Shown piece by piece: positions 10,739 through 22,317 of a stretch of DNA of 64,000 nucleotides. The notes below the pieces were generated by a model. The model made no database searches, was not told where the DNA came from, and saw only the letters and a list, made by a program, of their open reading frames with translations. This DNA is from Rutidosis leptorrhynchoides. Its lineage: Eukaryota; Streptophyta; Magnoliopsida; Asterales; Asteraceae. The position numbers and the translations under genes are program-made. The number at the start of each line of letters is the position of its first letter. Within the stretch, counting starts at the first letter, position 1. Location: the NCBI RefSeq assembly GCF_046630445.1, contig NC_092335.1:7173501-7237500 (forward strand), read 5' to 3'.

Positions 10739-12729
10739 TGATAATGCTAAAAACGAACATATATTTCATAGCATTATTCCTCAAGAAAGACAAGCTTTTA
10801 GTTGCAATTGTTCTATTTACAAGTAATATTCGTTTAAATAATAAAAGGTGAAAACAAAAGACAGATTCGACGAATTGAAGACGCAAACGACCAAAAAGCT
10901 CAAAAGTACAAAAGACAATCAAAGAGGTTCCAATTATTGATAAGAAACGTCTCGAAATTACAAGAGTACAAGATTCAAAACGCAAAGTACAAAATATAAA
11001 ATTGTACGCAAGGACGTTCGAAAATCCGGAACCGGGACATGAGTCAACTCTCAACGCTCGACGCAACGGACTAAAAATTACAAATCAACTATGCACATAA
11101 ATATAATATAATATTTAAATAATTCTTATAATTATTTAATATATTATATATATTTATAAATCCGTCGGCAAGAAAGACTCCAAACTGATATGAGCTGTAA
11201 TTTCAAACTCCGCGACTCGCGGAGTTTAAAGGCAAAAATGTCGCGAGTCGCGGAGCCCCAAAAGTCAAAAATCCCTATAAAAGCAACCGAATTCTGATCG
11301 CAAATCATCATCTTTTTCTTCTTCTCCTCATACGTAAAATATATATATATATATTTATAATTTATATTTTAATTTTAATTATAATTCTAATAATAAGGGT
11401 ATGTTAGCGAATGTTGTAAGGGTGTAAGTCGAAATTCTGTCCGTGTAACGCTACGCTATTTTTAATCATTGTAAGTTATGTTCAACCTTTTTACATTAAT
11501 GTCTCGTAGCTAAGTTATTATTATGCTTATTTAAAACGAAGTAATCATGATGTTGGGCTAATTACTAAAATTGGGTAATTGGGTTTTGTACCATAATTGG
11601 GGTTTGGACAAAAGAACGACACTTGTGGAAATTAGACTATGAGCTATTAATGGGCTTTATATTTGTTTAACTAAATGATAGTTTGTTAATGTTAATATAA
11701 AGATTTACAATTGGGCGTCCCTATAAATTACCATATACACTCAATCGGACACGATGGGCGGGGTATTTATATGTACGAATAATCGTTCATTTAACCGGAC
11801 ACGGGAATGGATTAATAGCCACTAGAATAATTAAAACAGGGGTGAAATTATGTACAAAGGACACTTGGTATAATTGATAACAAAATATTAAAACCTTGGG
11901 TTACACTCAGTCGACAACCTGGTGTAACTATTAAACAAAGTATTAAAATCTTGTTACAGTTTAAATCCCCAATTAGTTGGAATATTTAACTTCGGGTATA
12001 AGAATAATTTGACAAGGACACTCGCACTTTATATTTATGACTGATGGACTGTTATGGACAAAAATCAGACGGACATATTAAATAATCCAGGACAAAGGAC
12101 AATTAACCCATGGGCATAAAACTAAAATCAACACGTCAAACATCATGATTACGGAAGTTTAAATAAGCATAATTCTTTTATTTCATATTTAATTTCCTTT
12201 ATTTTATATTTAATTGCACTTCTAATTATCGCACTTTTATTTATTGTTATTTAATTGCACTTTTAATTATCGTCCTTTTTAATTATCGCAAGTTTATTTT
12301 ATCGCACTTTTATTATTCGCAATTTCATTATCGTTATTTACTTTACGCTTAAAATTAAGTCTTGTATTTATTTATTATTTTACATTTGGTTTTAACTGAG
12401 ACTAAAGTTTTAAAATCGACAAACCGGTCATTAAACGGTAAAAACCCCCCTTTATAATAATAATATTACTTATATATATGTTTGTATTTTTATAAAAGTA
12501 AACTAATATAGCGTTGAGCTTTGTTTAAAAAAGATTCCCTGTGGAACGAACCGGACTTACTAAAAACTACACTACTGTACAATTAGGTACACTGCCTATA
12601 AGTGTTGTAGCAAGGTTTAAGTATATCCATTCTATAAATAAATAAATATCTTGTGTAAAATTGTATCGTATTTAATAGTATTTCCTGCAAAAATTTAATA
12701 GTATTTTATACCACTCCGCTACCACATCA
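10739..12729 (+). repeat. 3' LTR of Athila-1
   Basis: The LTR begins TGATAATGC after a purine-rich tract and ends CCACATCA. Both ends were fixed by comparison with the opposite-strand LTR at 33007-35032: the shared GAACATATATTT block at the start, and the CCCTGTGGAACGAACCGGA block near the end (12537). The right flank is GGGAC. A TATA box (TATAAAAG, 11276-11283) lies about 540 bp into the LTR, preceded by a pair of palindromes. The two Athila LTRs are only moderately similar, so they represent different subfamilies. Confidence 0.85.
11205..11283 (+). promoter_or_regulatory. Athila-1 LTR promoter: two dyads plus TATA box
   Basis: 11205-11227 is a perfect palindrome with 11-bp arms (AAACTCCGCGA, centre C, then the reverse complement). 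11242-11252 (CGCGAGTCGCG) is a second perfect dyad carrying the same core in reverse. Dyad centres are at 11216 and 11247, 31 bp apart, and TATAAAAG starts at 11276. A TGAGCTG motif at 11191 precedes the pair, as it does in the other two LTR types of this window. Promoter function is inferred from the TATA box and position. Confidence 0.7.
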
Positions 12730-13527
12730 GGGACATTGAAATATAAGGGGAGATATAAAGCCCGATAACAACACATAGATTACAAACGGTGGATATTAAT
12801 ACGAATAGCAATATAAAGACACGGTATAATTAAGAATAGTATCACCCCAAGGTAATGGTAGAAGTAAACAGATTTCTCGTGGGAGATTGAAAAGAAGGAT
12901 GACATAAATGATAATTAGGAAAATATCAAGAATTAGAACGGGATTAAGCATTTTCATAATTAGGTCCATTCAAATGCATGTGTCGTATGTAATATAAATT
13001 AGTATGGCATGCTACATAAGGGTGAAGCACAGATGTAACATAATTGGGTCACCAAGACTACATCAATATTTTGTTTAGAGACCTTCATCAATCAATGTGT
13101 CATATGTAGCGCTGAAAATTAAAGGACCTGCCGTATTAGCTTATCTTAAAGGGAAAAACCAATATCTACTAATAGTTTGAGCAAAAAGATTAGCTGTGTA
13201 TGTGTGATTTTGTGGTAAGTTGCACAAAAAGATTGCACTCTCAAGAACCTCACATTCTTTCAACATTATTGTTAATAAGACTAGTACTTTAACAATATCT
13301 AAAACATTATTTTATATGATCCCGTGCACTCTCTAAACATAGTTATATTGATAACAATAAACGGAAAGCAAATAAACAATTTGAGTACATAGTTCAACTT
13401 GCCATCTTTGTTACCAACTCGTTGTTACTAACTTACAATTGGCATCCTAAATCATACTCTTAATCTTCTTGCCCATGATTACCACTAATAAGATATGTTC
13501 CAAATAATGCACCATTGCATTAACCTC
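12730..13527. other. Host flank of Athila-1, no gene seen
   Basis: AT-rich DNA directly after the LTR. No open frame, repeat structure or RNA gene could be supported. GGGAC at 12730-12734 is the candidate target-site duplicate; its partner is outside the window. Confidence 0.5.
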
Positions 13528-14031
13528 TCAATCTATTTTCCCATGATCAACATCACCCTCATTACCACCTTCATCCATATAAGTCGATAGATTAGTATAC
13601 TCGCCCTGATCATCGTCATCTTCACCTTCATCATCGTCATCTTCATTGTCACTCTTGTATAGCTCATGGAAACGTTTTCTGACTTTTTCGCTAGCGTATG
13701 AGTCAGGGTTGACCGGGTAATGGACGAGAGTACAGATTTGACTCGCGCGCAAAGTTTTACGACGTATGCGAGGGTCATTGGTAGAAAGAGACAGGACAAG
13801 TGTGTAAATAAATAGAATGTGTTTGCACGGGGTCATGGGGTCAGGGCACGTGCAAGATGGTGTCCCGGTCCTCATGGGGAGTGTGACCGTGTAGACGTTG
13901 CCCGTGGACCCCAGGATGAAAAAGTCAGTGTCAGATTTTTCGGAGTCAGATTTGTGAAGGAGACTCAGTGAGTTACTGAGTGATCGACCAAGTCGTCCGG
14001 AGAAGGATCCCGTTGGTCGTGGTGGTGGCAT
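13528..14031 (-). CDS. SWIM zinc-finger protein, 167 aa
   Basis: The single-exon frame contains a SWIM-type zinc finger: CTCPDPMTPCKH, i.e. C-x-C ... C-x-H, at residues ~80-91. It is preceded by FILGSTGNVYTVTL, the strand typical of SWIM domains in plant RING/SWIM proteins, and followed by RIRRKTLRASQI and KRFHELY. SWIM domains bind zinc and mediate protein or nucleic-acid contact. In the plant relatives I recall, this region precedes a RING finger; none is present here. The last ~45 residues are acidic (EDDDDEGEDDDDQGEY), so the protein is either a short family member or truncated at its C-terminus. The N-terminus is Ser/Pro-rich. The start ATG at 14029-14031 is the first in frame. A nearby 5' leader is plausible but no clear TATA box was assigned. 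Confidence 0.75.
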   Translation of the reverse strand: MPPPRPTGSFSGRLGRSLSNSLSLLHKSDSEKSDTDFFILGSTGNVYTVTLPMRTGTPSCTCPDPMTPCKHILFIYTLVLSLSTNDPRIRRKTLRASQICTLVHYPVNPDSYASEKVRKRFHELYKSDNEDDDDEGEDDDDQGEYTNLSTYMDEGGNEGDVDHGKID

Positions 14032-14733
14032 GTTAACAATTTGAATTAATTATTGGTATGAAGAAAGCAGACGCAATTGAAATAGAAAACAAAGAACTGC
14101 CCCTAAATTAATAACTATATCAAGAACGAATTAAACCTAACTTTAGATGAAAAATAATGGAATAAAAATAAGAAGAAATACGAAAAATACGCAAAGTAAA
14201 TTGAATCTGACCGGAAGAAGTTGATTAGTTGTTCATATTGATCAACAACTACATTGATAAAATTATAAATTTAAGACGAACAGAGAATAAACGTTTAGGG
14301 TTTCTAAACCTAACTTTGAAAGAACGCGGCTGCTTGATAAATAATTCAATTTCAATGAAACCTCAATTGGGAATTTATATGATTTAGAATCATCCGACGG
14401 TTACGGCATGGACAGTTTTTTTCTTGAAAAAATTAAGCCATTGGTACCTGTACTTTGTACATTTTTACATGACAAAACCTAAACTTTTTATTTGCATGGT
14501 TGGTACCTAGGTTTTGCTTATTTTTTACTTGTTTGGTACCAACACCTCACATGTGCAACACATGCGATGGTAATTTTGTCATTTTACGTATAATAATCAA
14601 AGTCTACGGTATCAATAATGCAAAAAAAAAAAAAAAAAAAAAATTAGGTTTTGTCATGTAAAAGTGTACAAACCACGGATACCAATGACATAATTTTTTC
14701 TATCAATTACTTTAAATGAATTATTTATTTATT

Positions 14734-14792
<59 letters not shown>

Positions 14793-15624
14793 CATTACAT
14801 TTATAATAAATCGATTCAGTTACGGTAGTAATGTTACGTTACTTGTAATAAATCTAGCAATTTATGACCTTAAAAATATTACATAATTGAAAGGTTTATT
14901 AATAATCAAAAGTTGAATTGTCAGATTAGTTATATTTTAAGATTAGTTATATTTTATATAGTATTTGTTAGGTTGTTAAGAAATCAAAATAGTTTCAGTA
15001 GTTGAATTTAAAAAATAAATAACAATAGTTAAAAATGACAATATTGGATAAAAAGGTTTAGTTTGCCGTTAATATTTTGGTCGAGTTCCCACAGATTACT
15101 CCATTGTTGTAATCTCTTAACATGATGATGAATTGTATATAGAGCGAAAGTTGTTTGTTTTATTATGAGTATACTCTTATTCTTCTTTAAGGTAAGAGGG
15201 CGTAATATATCTGCCAGCAAGAAATTAAAATAAATAGCATTAGTGTGTTCCATGAAATAAATAGATCACAGTTGTAAACGATAATAATAATAATGTTCAA
15301 AGTTGTAGCACTATGACTAATAATGTTCGACGCGAAATATATTGATAGTGTTTCATAGCAGTTAACTTACCAACTTATTCAAACATGTTCTTTTTATAAT
15401 TGGACATAGTAGCATGATCTTCCTTGTGAACAAAAGACTTCCATGAGAATTTTTGAGATAGATCTTTTTTCAAGTTATCAATATGGTAACTTTTTCTTCT
15501 TTTTGGATAGTTGAAAATTTCAATGGAGGTATTCTACACTTACAAAAAGTTTGCACAAAAAAGTTTAAAAAATAAGATTGACCAATCAAATTAAGGGAGA
15601 GAAGCAAAATGGCGAGAATAAAAT
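14032..15624. other. Intergenic stretch with MITE-like element and ATT microsatellite
   Basis: No gene is supported. It contains a MITE-like inverted-repeat element (14426-14700) and an (ATTT)n/(ATT)n tract at 14722-14792. The 74-codon minus frame at 15029-15253 has no recognisable feature and is not called. Confidence 0.5.
14426..14700. mobile_element. MITE-like element with ~57-bp terminal inverted repeats
   Basis: The left end (GAAAAAATTAAGCCATTGGT ... TGACAAAACCTAA) and the reverse complement of the right end (GAAAAAATTATGTCATTGGT ... TGACAAAACCTAA) match over about 57 bp with several substitutions. The total length is about 275 bp, with a poly-A run in the middle and no coding capacity. 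No convincing target-site duplication was found (flanks TTCTT and TATCA), so the superfamily is open. Confidence 0.65.
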
Positions 15625-17145
15625 TTATGTGATTGGTGGGATTAAGGGATTAAGCTCATGTGCCTGATCATAAACTCTAACTGTTACCAGTTCTTTGCAT
15701 GTGTGCCCAACAATGGCATTTTCAGCATCTGCAAAGAAAGTAAAAAGAGCAGTAGTTGATGTGTCATTGATAATCATTTTGAAACAATATCTAATAAGAA
15801 GTTAATATGTATGATAGTTGACACTGGAAAATAACGATTCAATGCGATATTAAGTTTTTCTTACGTATGCCTGCAAGTCATCTGTGTCCCGTGGGTTCTG
15901 CGGGTGTATTTGTTACGTTCGTCTAGGTCTTCCTCCACTTTAAAATAGCAGTCGTTGCAGATTTTGTAAAACCGATCTACGTGTCTACCTACGTGCTCGA
16001 TTGTGGCTTCGCAAGTGAATTCTACTGCAAGTAGATATTGTTATGGACATTACCTGATATGGTATTCTAACTATTTTGTAAATGTCGTACTTGCTACTAC
16101 TGTTGTAATTGTTGACCATGGTATTCGTACTAATACTATTAAGCTAATTTTCTCTTTCAATGTAAGAGTTGGTATTTTCTTTTGTATTCTGATTCTTTGT
16201 TCTCTTGCAAATAGATGATTCCAGAAGTAATTAAGTTTTTGACTATTTTACTAACTATGTAGTTGTTGAGGTTGCGTGTTAATAGAACGACAATTGGGTA
16301 TCTATTACGAAAGCTCTATTGCCATATTGGTTGACCTGTGATCACCAACGGGGGATTTCTCGGAAACCTATCCAGGTACCTGTGTAGTGAGGGTGTCCAA
16401 CTTATGTATTGGTGTTAATTGCAGAAACTTCATTATTATATGTAGAAGAGGAATCCTTACTCATTAATTGAATCAAGAAATTATCGGATCAGTGGATTGA
16501 AGTAACAGTGTGTCATTTTGGTTGCGTTAAGTTGAAGTTCACTTGATGGAAAACAATTAAACAGTTATTTAATATGTATTAGTAGATAATTTCAAAAACA
16601 TGTACAAAGCTTGTTGTGAAAAATTATACGAAATAAAAGCTCAGGTCGTAGTTTACCATGATAAACCTTTAGTTGGCATGAAGTCACTGCCAGAACGACG
16701 GATTTTTCCATGGAGTCGTATGCATCTGCGTCAAAAGCAGTCGCTAGTTCATTCAACATACTAACTTGGATCGTGTCATCACTGCAAAAAAATATGAGCA
16801 ATTAAAATTCATTTCAATGAATAGATTCGGTAAATATGTATCGAGTATGTTGATTGTTAATACAAGGTGATTGGATAACCAAGGACGAAACGAAATACCT
16901 AAAAGGCTAAAACAGAAATTAATAAACAGATTATGTATATATTAAAGGTTACGTTCTGTAGAAGTTGCCTTACTTGAGATTTGTAAGGTCGATTGTCCTC
17001 CTTATGAGCTGCTTACGGTTAACATCTCTCATCACTTCTGGAGCCTCGAGATGGTATGCATCGACATTTTGAGTTCTTTATTTTCAATTATATAGCACTA
17101 AAATTGTATTGTTAGCAAAGTACCTTTGCAGAAATGTATGCATAT
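15625..17145 (-). pseudogene. RPA70-like single-stranded DNA-binding protein, C-terminal exons, degenerate
   Basis: Seven exon pieces can be read on the minus strand with GT/AG borders: 17145-17124 (continuing beyond the solo LTR), 17075-16974, 16781-16657, 16541-16461, 16313-16252, 16024-15865 and 15790-15625 (TAA stop). They encode the OB-fold pattern of the plant RPA1/RPA70-like family: LIRRTIDLTNL/NDDTIQVS, then AYDSMEKSVVLAVTSC, LQLNATKMTHCYFNP, NRYPIVVLL, a zinc-ribbon-like FTCEATIE ... YKICNDCYFKVEE, and a last OB fold (YCFKMIINDTSTTALFTFF, AIVGHTCKELV). Such proteins bind single-stranded DNA; plant Helitrons can also carry RPA-like genes. Phases agree at most junctions. The 16657/16541 junction is off by one base, and exon 16541-16461 has an in-frame TAA, so this copy looks dead. 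N-terminal exons were not resolved. Confidence 0.75.
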
Positions 17146-17315
17146 TGTGACGACCCGGGAATATCCGACTAAATTTAAACTTGATCTTTATAAGTTTTCC
17201 TACACGATAAGCAAAGTCTATAATGTTGAGTCTCGAAAACTTTGAAACTATGTTCATGTGTTCAATTACCCTTTGACTATTCCCGACGATTCACGAACAA
17301 CTGTTTATAATTAAA

Positions 17316-17322
<7 letters not shown>

Positions 17323-17387
<65 letters not shown>

Positions 17388-17421
17388 AATTTTGAACATA
17401 AGTAATATTATATAGATTGTA

Positions 17422-17494
<73 letters not shown>

Positions 17495-17992
17495 TATTAA
17501 AGATTCAATAAATTATATGATTGATGGATATGATATAATAAAGGGTAATATATTATATGTAACTACAAATTAAAGTAAAATTTCAATGTTAATATGATTA
17601 CCATTATTTTCAGTATTAATATTAATATTAATATTAATATTTGTATCATTATTATTATTATATAAAGTATATATAGATATACATATGAAATTTGATAAGT
17701 ATAAATTGATATACGATTATTATTATTATTATTAACATTATTATTATCAATGAGATTAATACTATTATAACTAAAAATATTATTAGTATCACTAATAAAT
17801 TTACTATTACCATTTATATTATTATTATTATCATTATTAGTAAATAAAATCATTATTATTGTTAGTATTAATAACATCATATTATTATTTTTCATTCATC
17901 ATCATTAGTCTTTATTAGTAATATTATTATTAGTATTATTAATATTAGTAGTATTAATATTAATATATTAGTTAATAATCAAAGTAAGAATT

Positions 17993-18045
<53 letters not shown>
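17323..18045. repeat. (AT)n and (ATT)n microsatellites inside solo LTR
   Basis: Pure AT runs are at about 17323-17384, 17427-17487 and 17995-18045, with ATT/ATA-rich low-complexity sequence between them. Confidence 0.9.
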
Positions 18046-18049
<4 letters not shown>

Positions 18050-19204
18050 TATAATTGGTAAATATAAATACAGTTATAACTAAATACATAAACATGTACT
18101 GAATATAGATAATCTATATAAATAAATACAAATACAGATACAAAGATATATAAATACAGATATAATGATAAAGATATAAGGATATAAGGATATATACAGA
18201 TAAACAGATGCAGATATATAATTATACGAGTATATACAGAGCTATATATACATATACGAATAAATACATAAATAAATATAAATAACACCTGTATACGGTT
18301 TAACATCCACGAACGATTTACTTTAAAGTCTAAATCGATTTTTGCAGCAATCACAAACAGTTTTAATTTGTCTTCTACCTCTTAACTGATTTCAAGAATT
18401 GGAATCCATTACAGTAATTAACAAAGAAAAATTGTTACCCATCCCTATCGAAATTTATTTGATTCTGTACGAAGGATTCTGTCAAATTTCTGTCGACCTT
18501 TAACACTAGGTAACAAGCAACTTCACTGCTTCAATTAGATGATTCACATGATTATTATCACCTACTAAACGCTGTTGTTGCTGCTAATCGAAAGGGGAGA
18601 GAAAGAAAAATAAAAACAGAGAATGAAGAACATATAGTTTCCTCTGTATGTTTATTTTTTTTTAAAATCTCAAAAGCAAATCATTTAGCAAAATCAAAAA
18701 TTGCAATTCTGTTAAGAATCGTTTACTTAACCTATCTACAAAAGCTAAACTCCCAATTCCTTCTATCGAACTTGAATTTCGAGAGTCAAACTAAATTTTC
18801 AAAAAGTCAACTATTTAGTTCATCGCGAAATTCATTAATTTTTTTATGTTTCTTGATCAATTGATGATCCAGGAAGTTTCTAAAAGTCATTTGAAACATA
18901 ATTCGTTTTATAATCGTTGGCTAAAACGCTCTAGAAATCGATATCAATTATTAAGTATTTTTTTCTTTCACGAACTGCACAGATACATATATATATTTTT
19001 TTTATTTGTTTTTTTTATTTGTTTTCGTTCCTATTAAATTCAATCAATTTAAATAAAACATTTTTGTTTTATTATTTGATCCAAAAACTAATTTTGTACT
19101 CATGGTTAAGATGAATTGGGTGTCTGGGTGTTTGAACTCACGAAGAAGGAGAAGGACAGACAGTTATTTAGGTTACATAGTTTAATTCGGATATAAAAAC
19201 AGAA

Positions 19205-19300
19205 AATAGAAAGCAGCGTAGATGGTTCAGGGTGTTGGTGTGGAAACGAGAGGTCTTGGGTTCAATCCCCTGCCTGGTGCAATTTTTAAAAAAAAAATGG
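19205..19300 (+). repeat. tRNA-derived SINE-like patch inside solo LTR
   Basis: A B-box-like GGTTCAATCCC at 19259-19269 lies about 36 bp after an A-box-like TGGTTCAGGGTG at 19223-19234, with GAGAGGTCTTGG just before the B box and a short A-run at 19287-19297. This is the layout of the Pol III internal promoter in plant tRNA-derived SINEs. A cloverleaf cannot be folded convincingly, so it is not called a tRNA gene. Confidence 0.45.
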
Positions 19301-19319
19301 ATTTCTAAGGTAGTTTATA

Positions 19320-19320
<1 letters not shown>

Positions 19321-19407
<87 letters not shown>

Positions 19408-19440
19408 AATTATTGTTATTGTTATTAGTTAGTGATATAA

Positions 19441-19520
<80 letters not shown>
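19321..19520. repeat. Two (ATT)n tracts inside solo LTR
   Basis: ATT runs at about 19321-19405 and 19443-19520 are separated by a short diverged spacer. Confidence 0.9.
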
Positions 19521-19521
<1 letters not shown>

Positions 19522-21047
19522 TACCATTAATATAATTAATATTATTACCATTATAATTAGTACCAAGTATGATCATTTTGTACTAACAATATTAATATGT
19601 AAATTATAATCTTCATTAATATTAGCATTTTTTTTATATGTATAGTTATAGTTATTATTATTACTAAGAAGATTAAGTATCATTATCATCAATATTAGTA
19701 TATTTGGAGTACCCTTTAAACATTAATTTTAGTATTATTAATTATACGAACATTAAAATTTCTAATAAAACGATATTTATTATTAAACTTACCATTACTA
19801 TTAAAAATACTATCTTTGCTAAAACTATTATTTTTACTTTATCATTATTAGTAAAATTACCATTTTTATCAAAATTACTATTATCAGAATTATTATTATT
19901 CTTAAACTAATATTACTACAATTGTTAATCTTACAAAACAATATATATATATCCGTATAAATATACTTATTATATAAAGTATACCAATACTACATAAAAT
20001 TTCGTTTTAACCAATAACCTTAATTAAATGTCGAATTAAATATTATAATGCAAAGTAAGTATTAATAAAATTATATATATAAGAATATTAATCTTAAAAC
20101 ATAGAACAATATGTATACACTTGTTTGATTACGATTATTTGTTTTAATATATACACAAATGATATAGGTTCGTGAATCCGAGGTCAACCCTACACTTGTT
20201 CAATGTCGTCATATGTATTTTTACTACAAAATACAGTATGGTGAGTTTCATTTGCTCCCTTTTATTCTTTACATTTTTAGGACTGAGAATACATGCGCTG
20301 CTTTTATAAATGTTTTACAAAATAAGCACAAGTTCATGAAACTACATTCTACGATTGTTTTGTTATACCGGATATCTGTACTTATTATTATTATGCTTGG
20401 TAACCTAAGAATTAGTGAAAAACACTAATTGACGCGAATCCTAAAGGTAGATCTACGGGCACCAACCACCCCCATTTTCGAATAGTGGAAATGCTTTAGT
20501 ACTTCGAAGGGTTCTTGTCATACATTTGAATAGTGGAATGTATGATGCCAGATATCTTAAGCACTCTATGTTAAGGTCGGTTACCAGGCGACTCATCGTA
20601 TGAATGATTTTTGCAGTTGTAATGATCCTGCGCATTTAATTAAATGAAATCTTGTGGCTTATTAAATATTATGATTATTATATAGAAATTAAACCTATGA
20701 ACTCACCAACCTTTTGGTTGACACTTGAAAGCATGTTTATTCTCAGGTATGAAAGAAATCTTCCGCTGTGCATTTGCTCATTTTAGAGATATTACTTGGA
20801 TTCATTCATGACATATTTCAAAAGACGTTGCATTCGAGTCGTTGAGTTCATCAAGATTATTATTAAGTCAATTATAGTTGGATGTATTATGAAATGGTAT
20901 GCATGCCGTCAATTTTTGATGTAAATGAAAGTTTGTCTTTTAAAAACGAATGCAATGTTTGTAAAATGTACCATATAGAGGTTAAGTACCTCGCGATGTA
21001 ACCAAATGTAATGTATTCATCCAGATGGATTACGACGGGTCATTTCA

Positions 21048-21370
21048 CATAAGGCCTTTGTTGTTGAGGTGTGCAGCCCCAAATGGGTTGAACGATGGCC
21101 ATCAAGAGCTGTAAACCACATTACTCATTGTTGAAATCACAAACTGGTCTGCATATTTTGAAGATTGGAAAGATGTGGCTAAAAAATAAATATACAAATT
21201 ACAAACCACAAAGACCAATTGATAACATGGTTAAAACAATTGTAACAACTTTGGGGAGTTATTATGTTACAGAAATACTTGATAATAATTCAAGAAGGTA
21301 CATGCAAACTTTTTGGTAAGTAGTAACCAAACAAAAAAAATGAGTTGCACCAATTTACAAATATAGTTGT
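21048..21370 (-). other. Right flank of the solo LTR; possible continuation of the RPA-like gene
   Basis: On the minus strand, AAC AAC AAA GGC CTT ATG reads in phase, across the LTR and one copy of the duplication, into the piece 17145-17124 (CAT ACA TTT CTG CAA AG | GTAC) and on to the next exon. That suggests the LTR landed in an exon. An in-frame TGA about 50 bp upstream, with no clear acceptor, leaves the exon limits unresolved. Confidence 0.35.
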
Positions 21371-21472
21371 TTACAATAGCTTCTTGTTTAGATTGATGAC
21401 GAAGTCAATTTCAGCGTCATCATCAGCCAAAACTATCCACGGTGACTCAAAAAGCTCCTGAAACCACTCGAT
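21371..21472 (-). pseudogene. Exon-like C-terminal frame, unassigned
   Basis: A candidate acceptor (TTCTAATAG) at 21473-21474 opens 33 codons, IEWFQELFESPWIVLADDDA followed by 13 more residues, ending in TAA. The composition (acidic, Trp/Phe containing, non-repetitive) is coding-like compared with its surroundings. I do not recognise the protein. It could be a terminal exon of the same dispersed gene remnants as 22205-22317, or chance. Confidence 0.25.
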
Positions 21473-22204
21473 CTATTAGAAGATATTGGCATTATTGTTT
21501 GTATTCAGATAGTTAATTTTTTAAAAGGTTGGACATAAAAATTATATTTTTAATGATGTAATCGAATATAATCCTTGATGGTAACAGTTGCAATTGAACA
21601 ATGACTGATGTACCAGTAGCAATTTAATGCAGTGGAGACCATAGAAGAAAAAAATGAACATGCAAATCAAAGAGGGTCCTTCAAAAGTGATTCCAATATG
21701 ATCTATAGAAATAGAAGCACACTCGTATTCGCATGGCTGTTTGTTAGTTGTGTTACTCAAAGTCATTCTGGGCCTCTTCTATATCGTGTAATACCCCCAT
21801 ATTTGCTCTCTATCAACGTGAAGTAAATCCATAGCAAATGACTGAACTCAGTAAAATCAAAGTCGAAAACGTCGATGGATACATAAGGTAAAAAAAAAAA
21901 ATTGTGGGTGATTCCACATGTAAGGTTAATGTCACAAAAAGTACCTGAATTGTAGAATATAAGATGTGGCCAAGATCAGCAAACATTGATTCGGATCCTG
22001 CAAGTACAACTCAGTTGATCCATTATCATAACTATCATTTGATTTTAAATAGCATCATCATCGTATGCAATATATAAAGGGAATTTCAGGTACTTATTTT
22101 CTCCTTTTCTTTCTATAAGAACCTTAAATATGCATATAATAGGCTAAAAGAGCTTAGTAAACATGCAGGTTCCAATAAAATATATATTGTATAATCTAAG
22201 TTCA
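21473..22204. other. Intergenic or intron-like, no gene supported
   Basis: Short frames on both strands (21542-21766 minus, 21632-21826 plus) overlap each other and have no recognisable domain. Confidence 0.4.
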
Positions 22205-22317
22205 GTGATGCATAGCAGCCACAACACTACAACAGTTATTCTTAATAGCCTTTTTAAACTGCTTAACCATTGCTTCATCAAGTTCAAGATCACAAATTGT
22301 AGTTTCATTCAGATTCT
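22205..22317 (-). pseudogene. Orphan exon resembling TM9SF (endomembrane protein 70)
   Basis: After a TTTTGTAG acceptor the frame reads NLNETTICDLELDEAMVKQF then KKAIKNN before diverging (CCSVV...) and stopping. Plant TM9SF/TMN proteins have a luminal segment of the form VICxLELDEAKVKxFKDAIxxxYWFEFFxDDLP, and the match includes the Cys, the LELDEA block and the KQFK-AI spacing. These are multi-spanning Golgi/endosome proteins. The expected DDLPxWG continuation is missing, so this is a truncated fragment. Confidence 0.5.

Larger units (their letters stand above)
4245..12729 (+). mobile_element. Athila-1: 3' two-thirds of an Athila-type Ty3/gypsy element, interrupted by family A copy 1
   Basis: Order seen: pol from within the reverse transcriptase (4245-6742), two accessory ORFs (6915-7331, 8205-8666), a long AT-rich 3' region, a purine-rich GTGTGGGATAT motif, and a 3' LTR (10739-12729). 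The RT begins abruptly at the end of the family A LTR with the TVTGWRV motif that Athila-2 shows in full, so the upstream part (gag, protease, 5' LTR) should lie beyond the left edge on the far side of copy 1. The Athila assignment rests on the FMDDFSVFG active-site motif, the GKACHLPVE integrase motif and the long 3' region with extra ORFs. Confidence 0.9.
17146..21047 (+). repeat. Solo LTR, 3.9 kb, related to families A and C
   Basis: It starts TGTGACGACCCGG and ends GGGTCATTTCA. The start resembles the family C LTR and the end the family A LTR. The 3' third shares blocks with both (GGTTCGTGAATC, GAGAATACATGC, CATGTTTATTCTCAGGT, CTTCCGCTGT, CATATAGAGGT). No PBS or internal region follows. 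Flanks are CATAT on the left and CATAA on the right, a 4/5 match to a 5-bp duplication, consistent with LTR-LTR recombination after insertion. It holds long (AT)n and (ATT)n tracts and a tRNA-like patch. Frames inside it are low-complexity artefacts. Confidence 0.85.

Noticed and set aside
17563..18354. Two minus-strand frames rich in Asn/Ile/Tyr
   Set aside because: Low-complexity ATT/AT sequence inside an LTR.
19223..19269. Functional tRNA gene
   Set aside because: A- and B-box-like motifs only; no cloverleaf with acceptor and anticodon stems could be folded.
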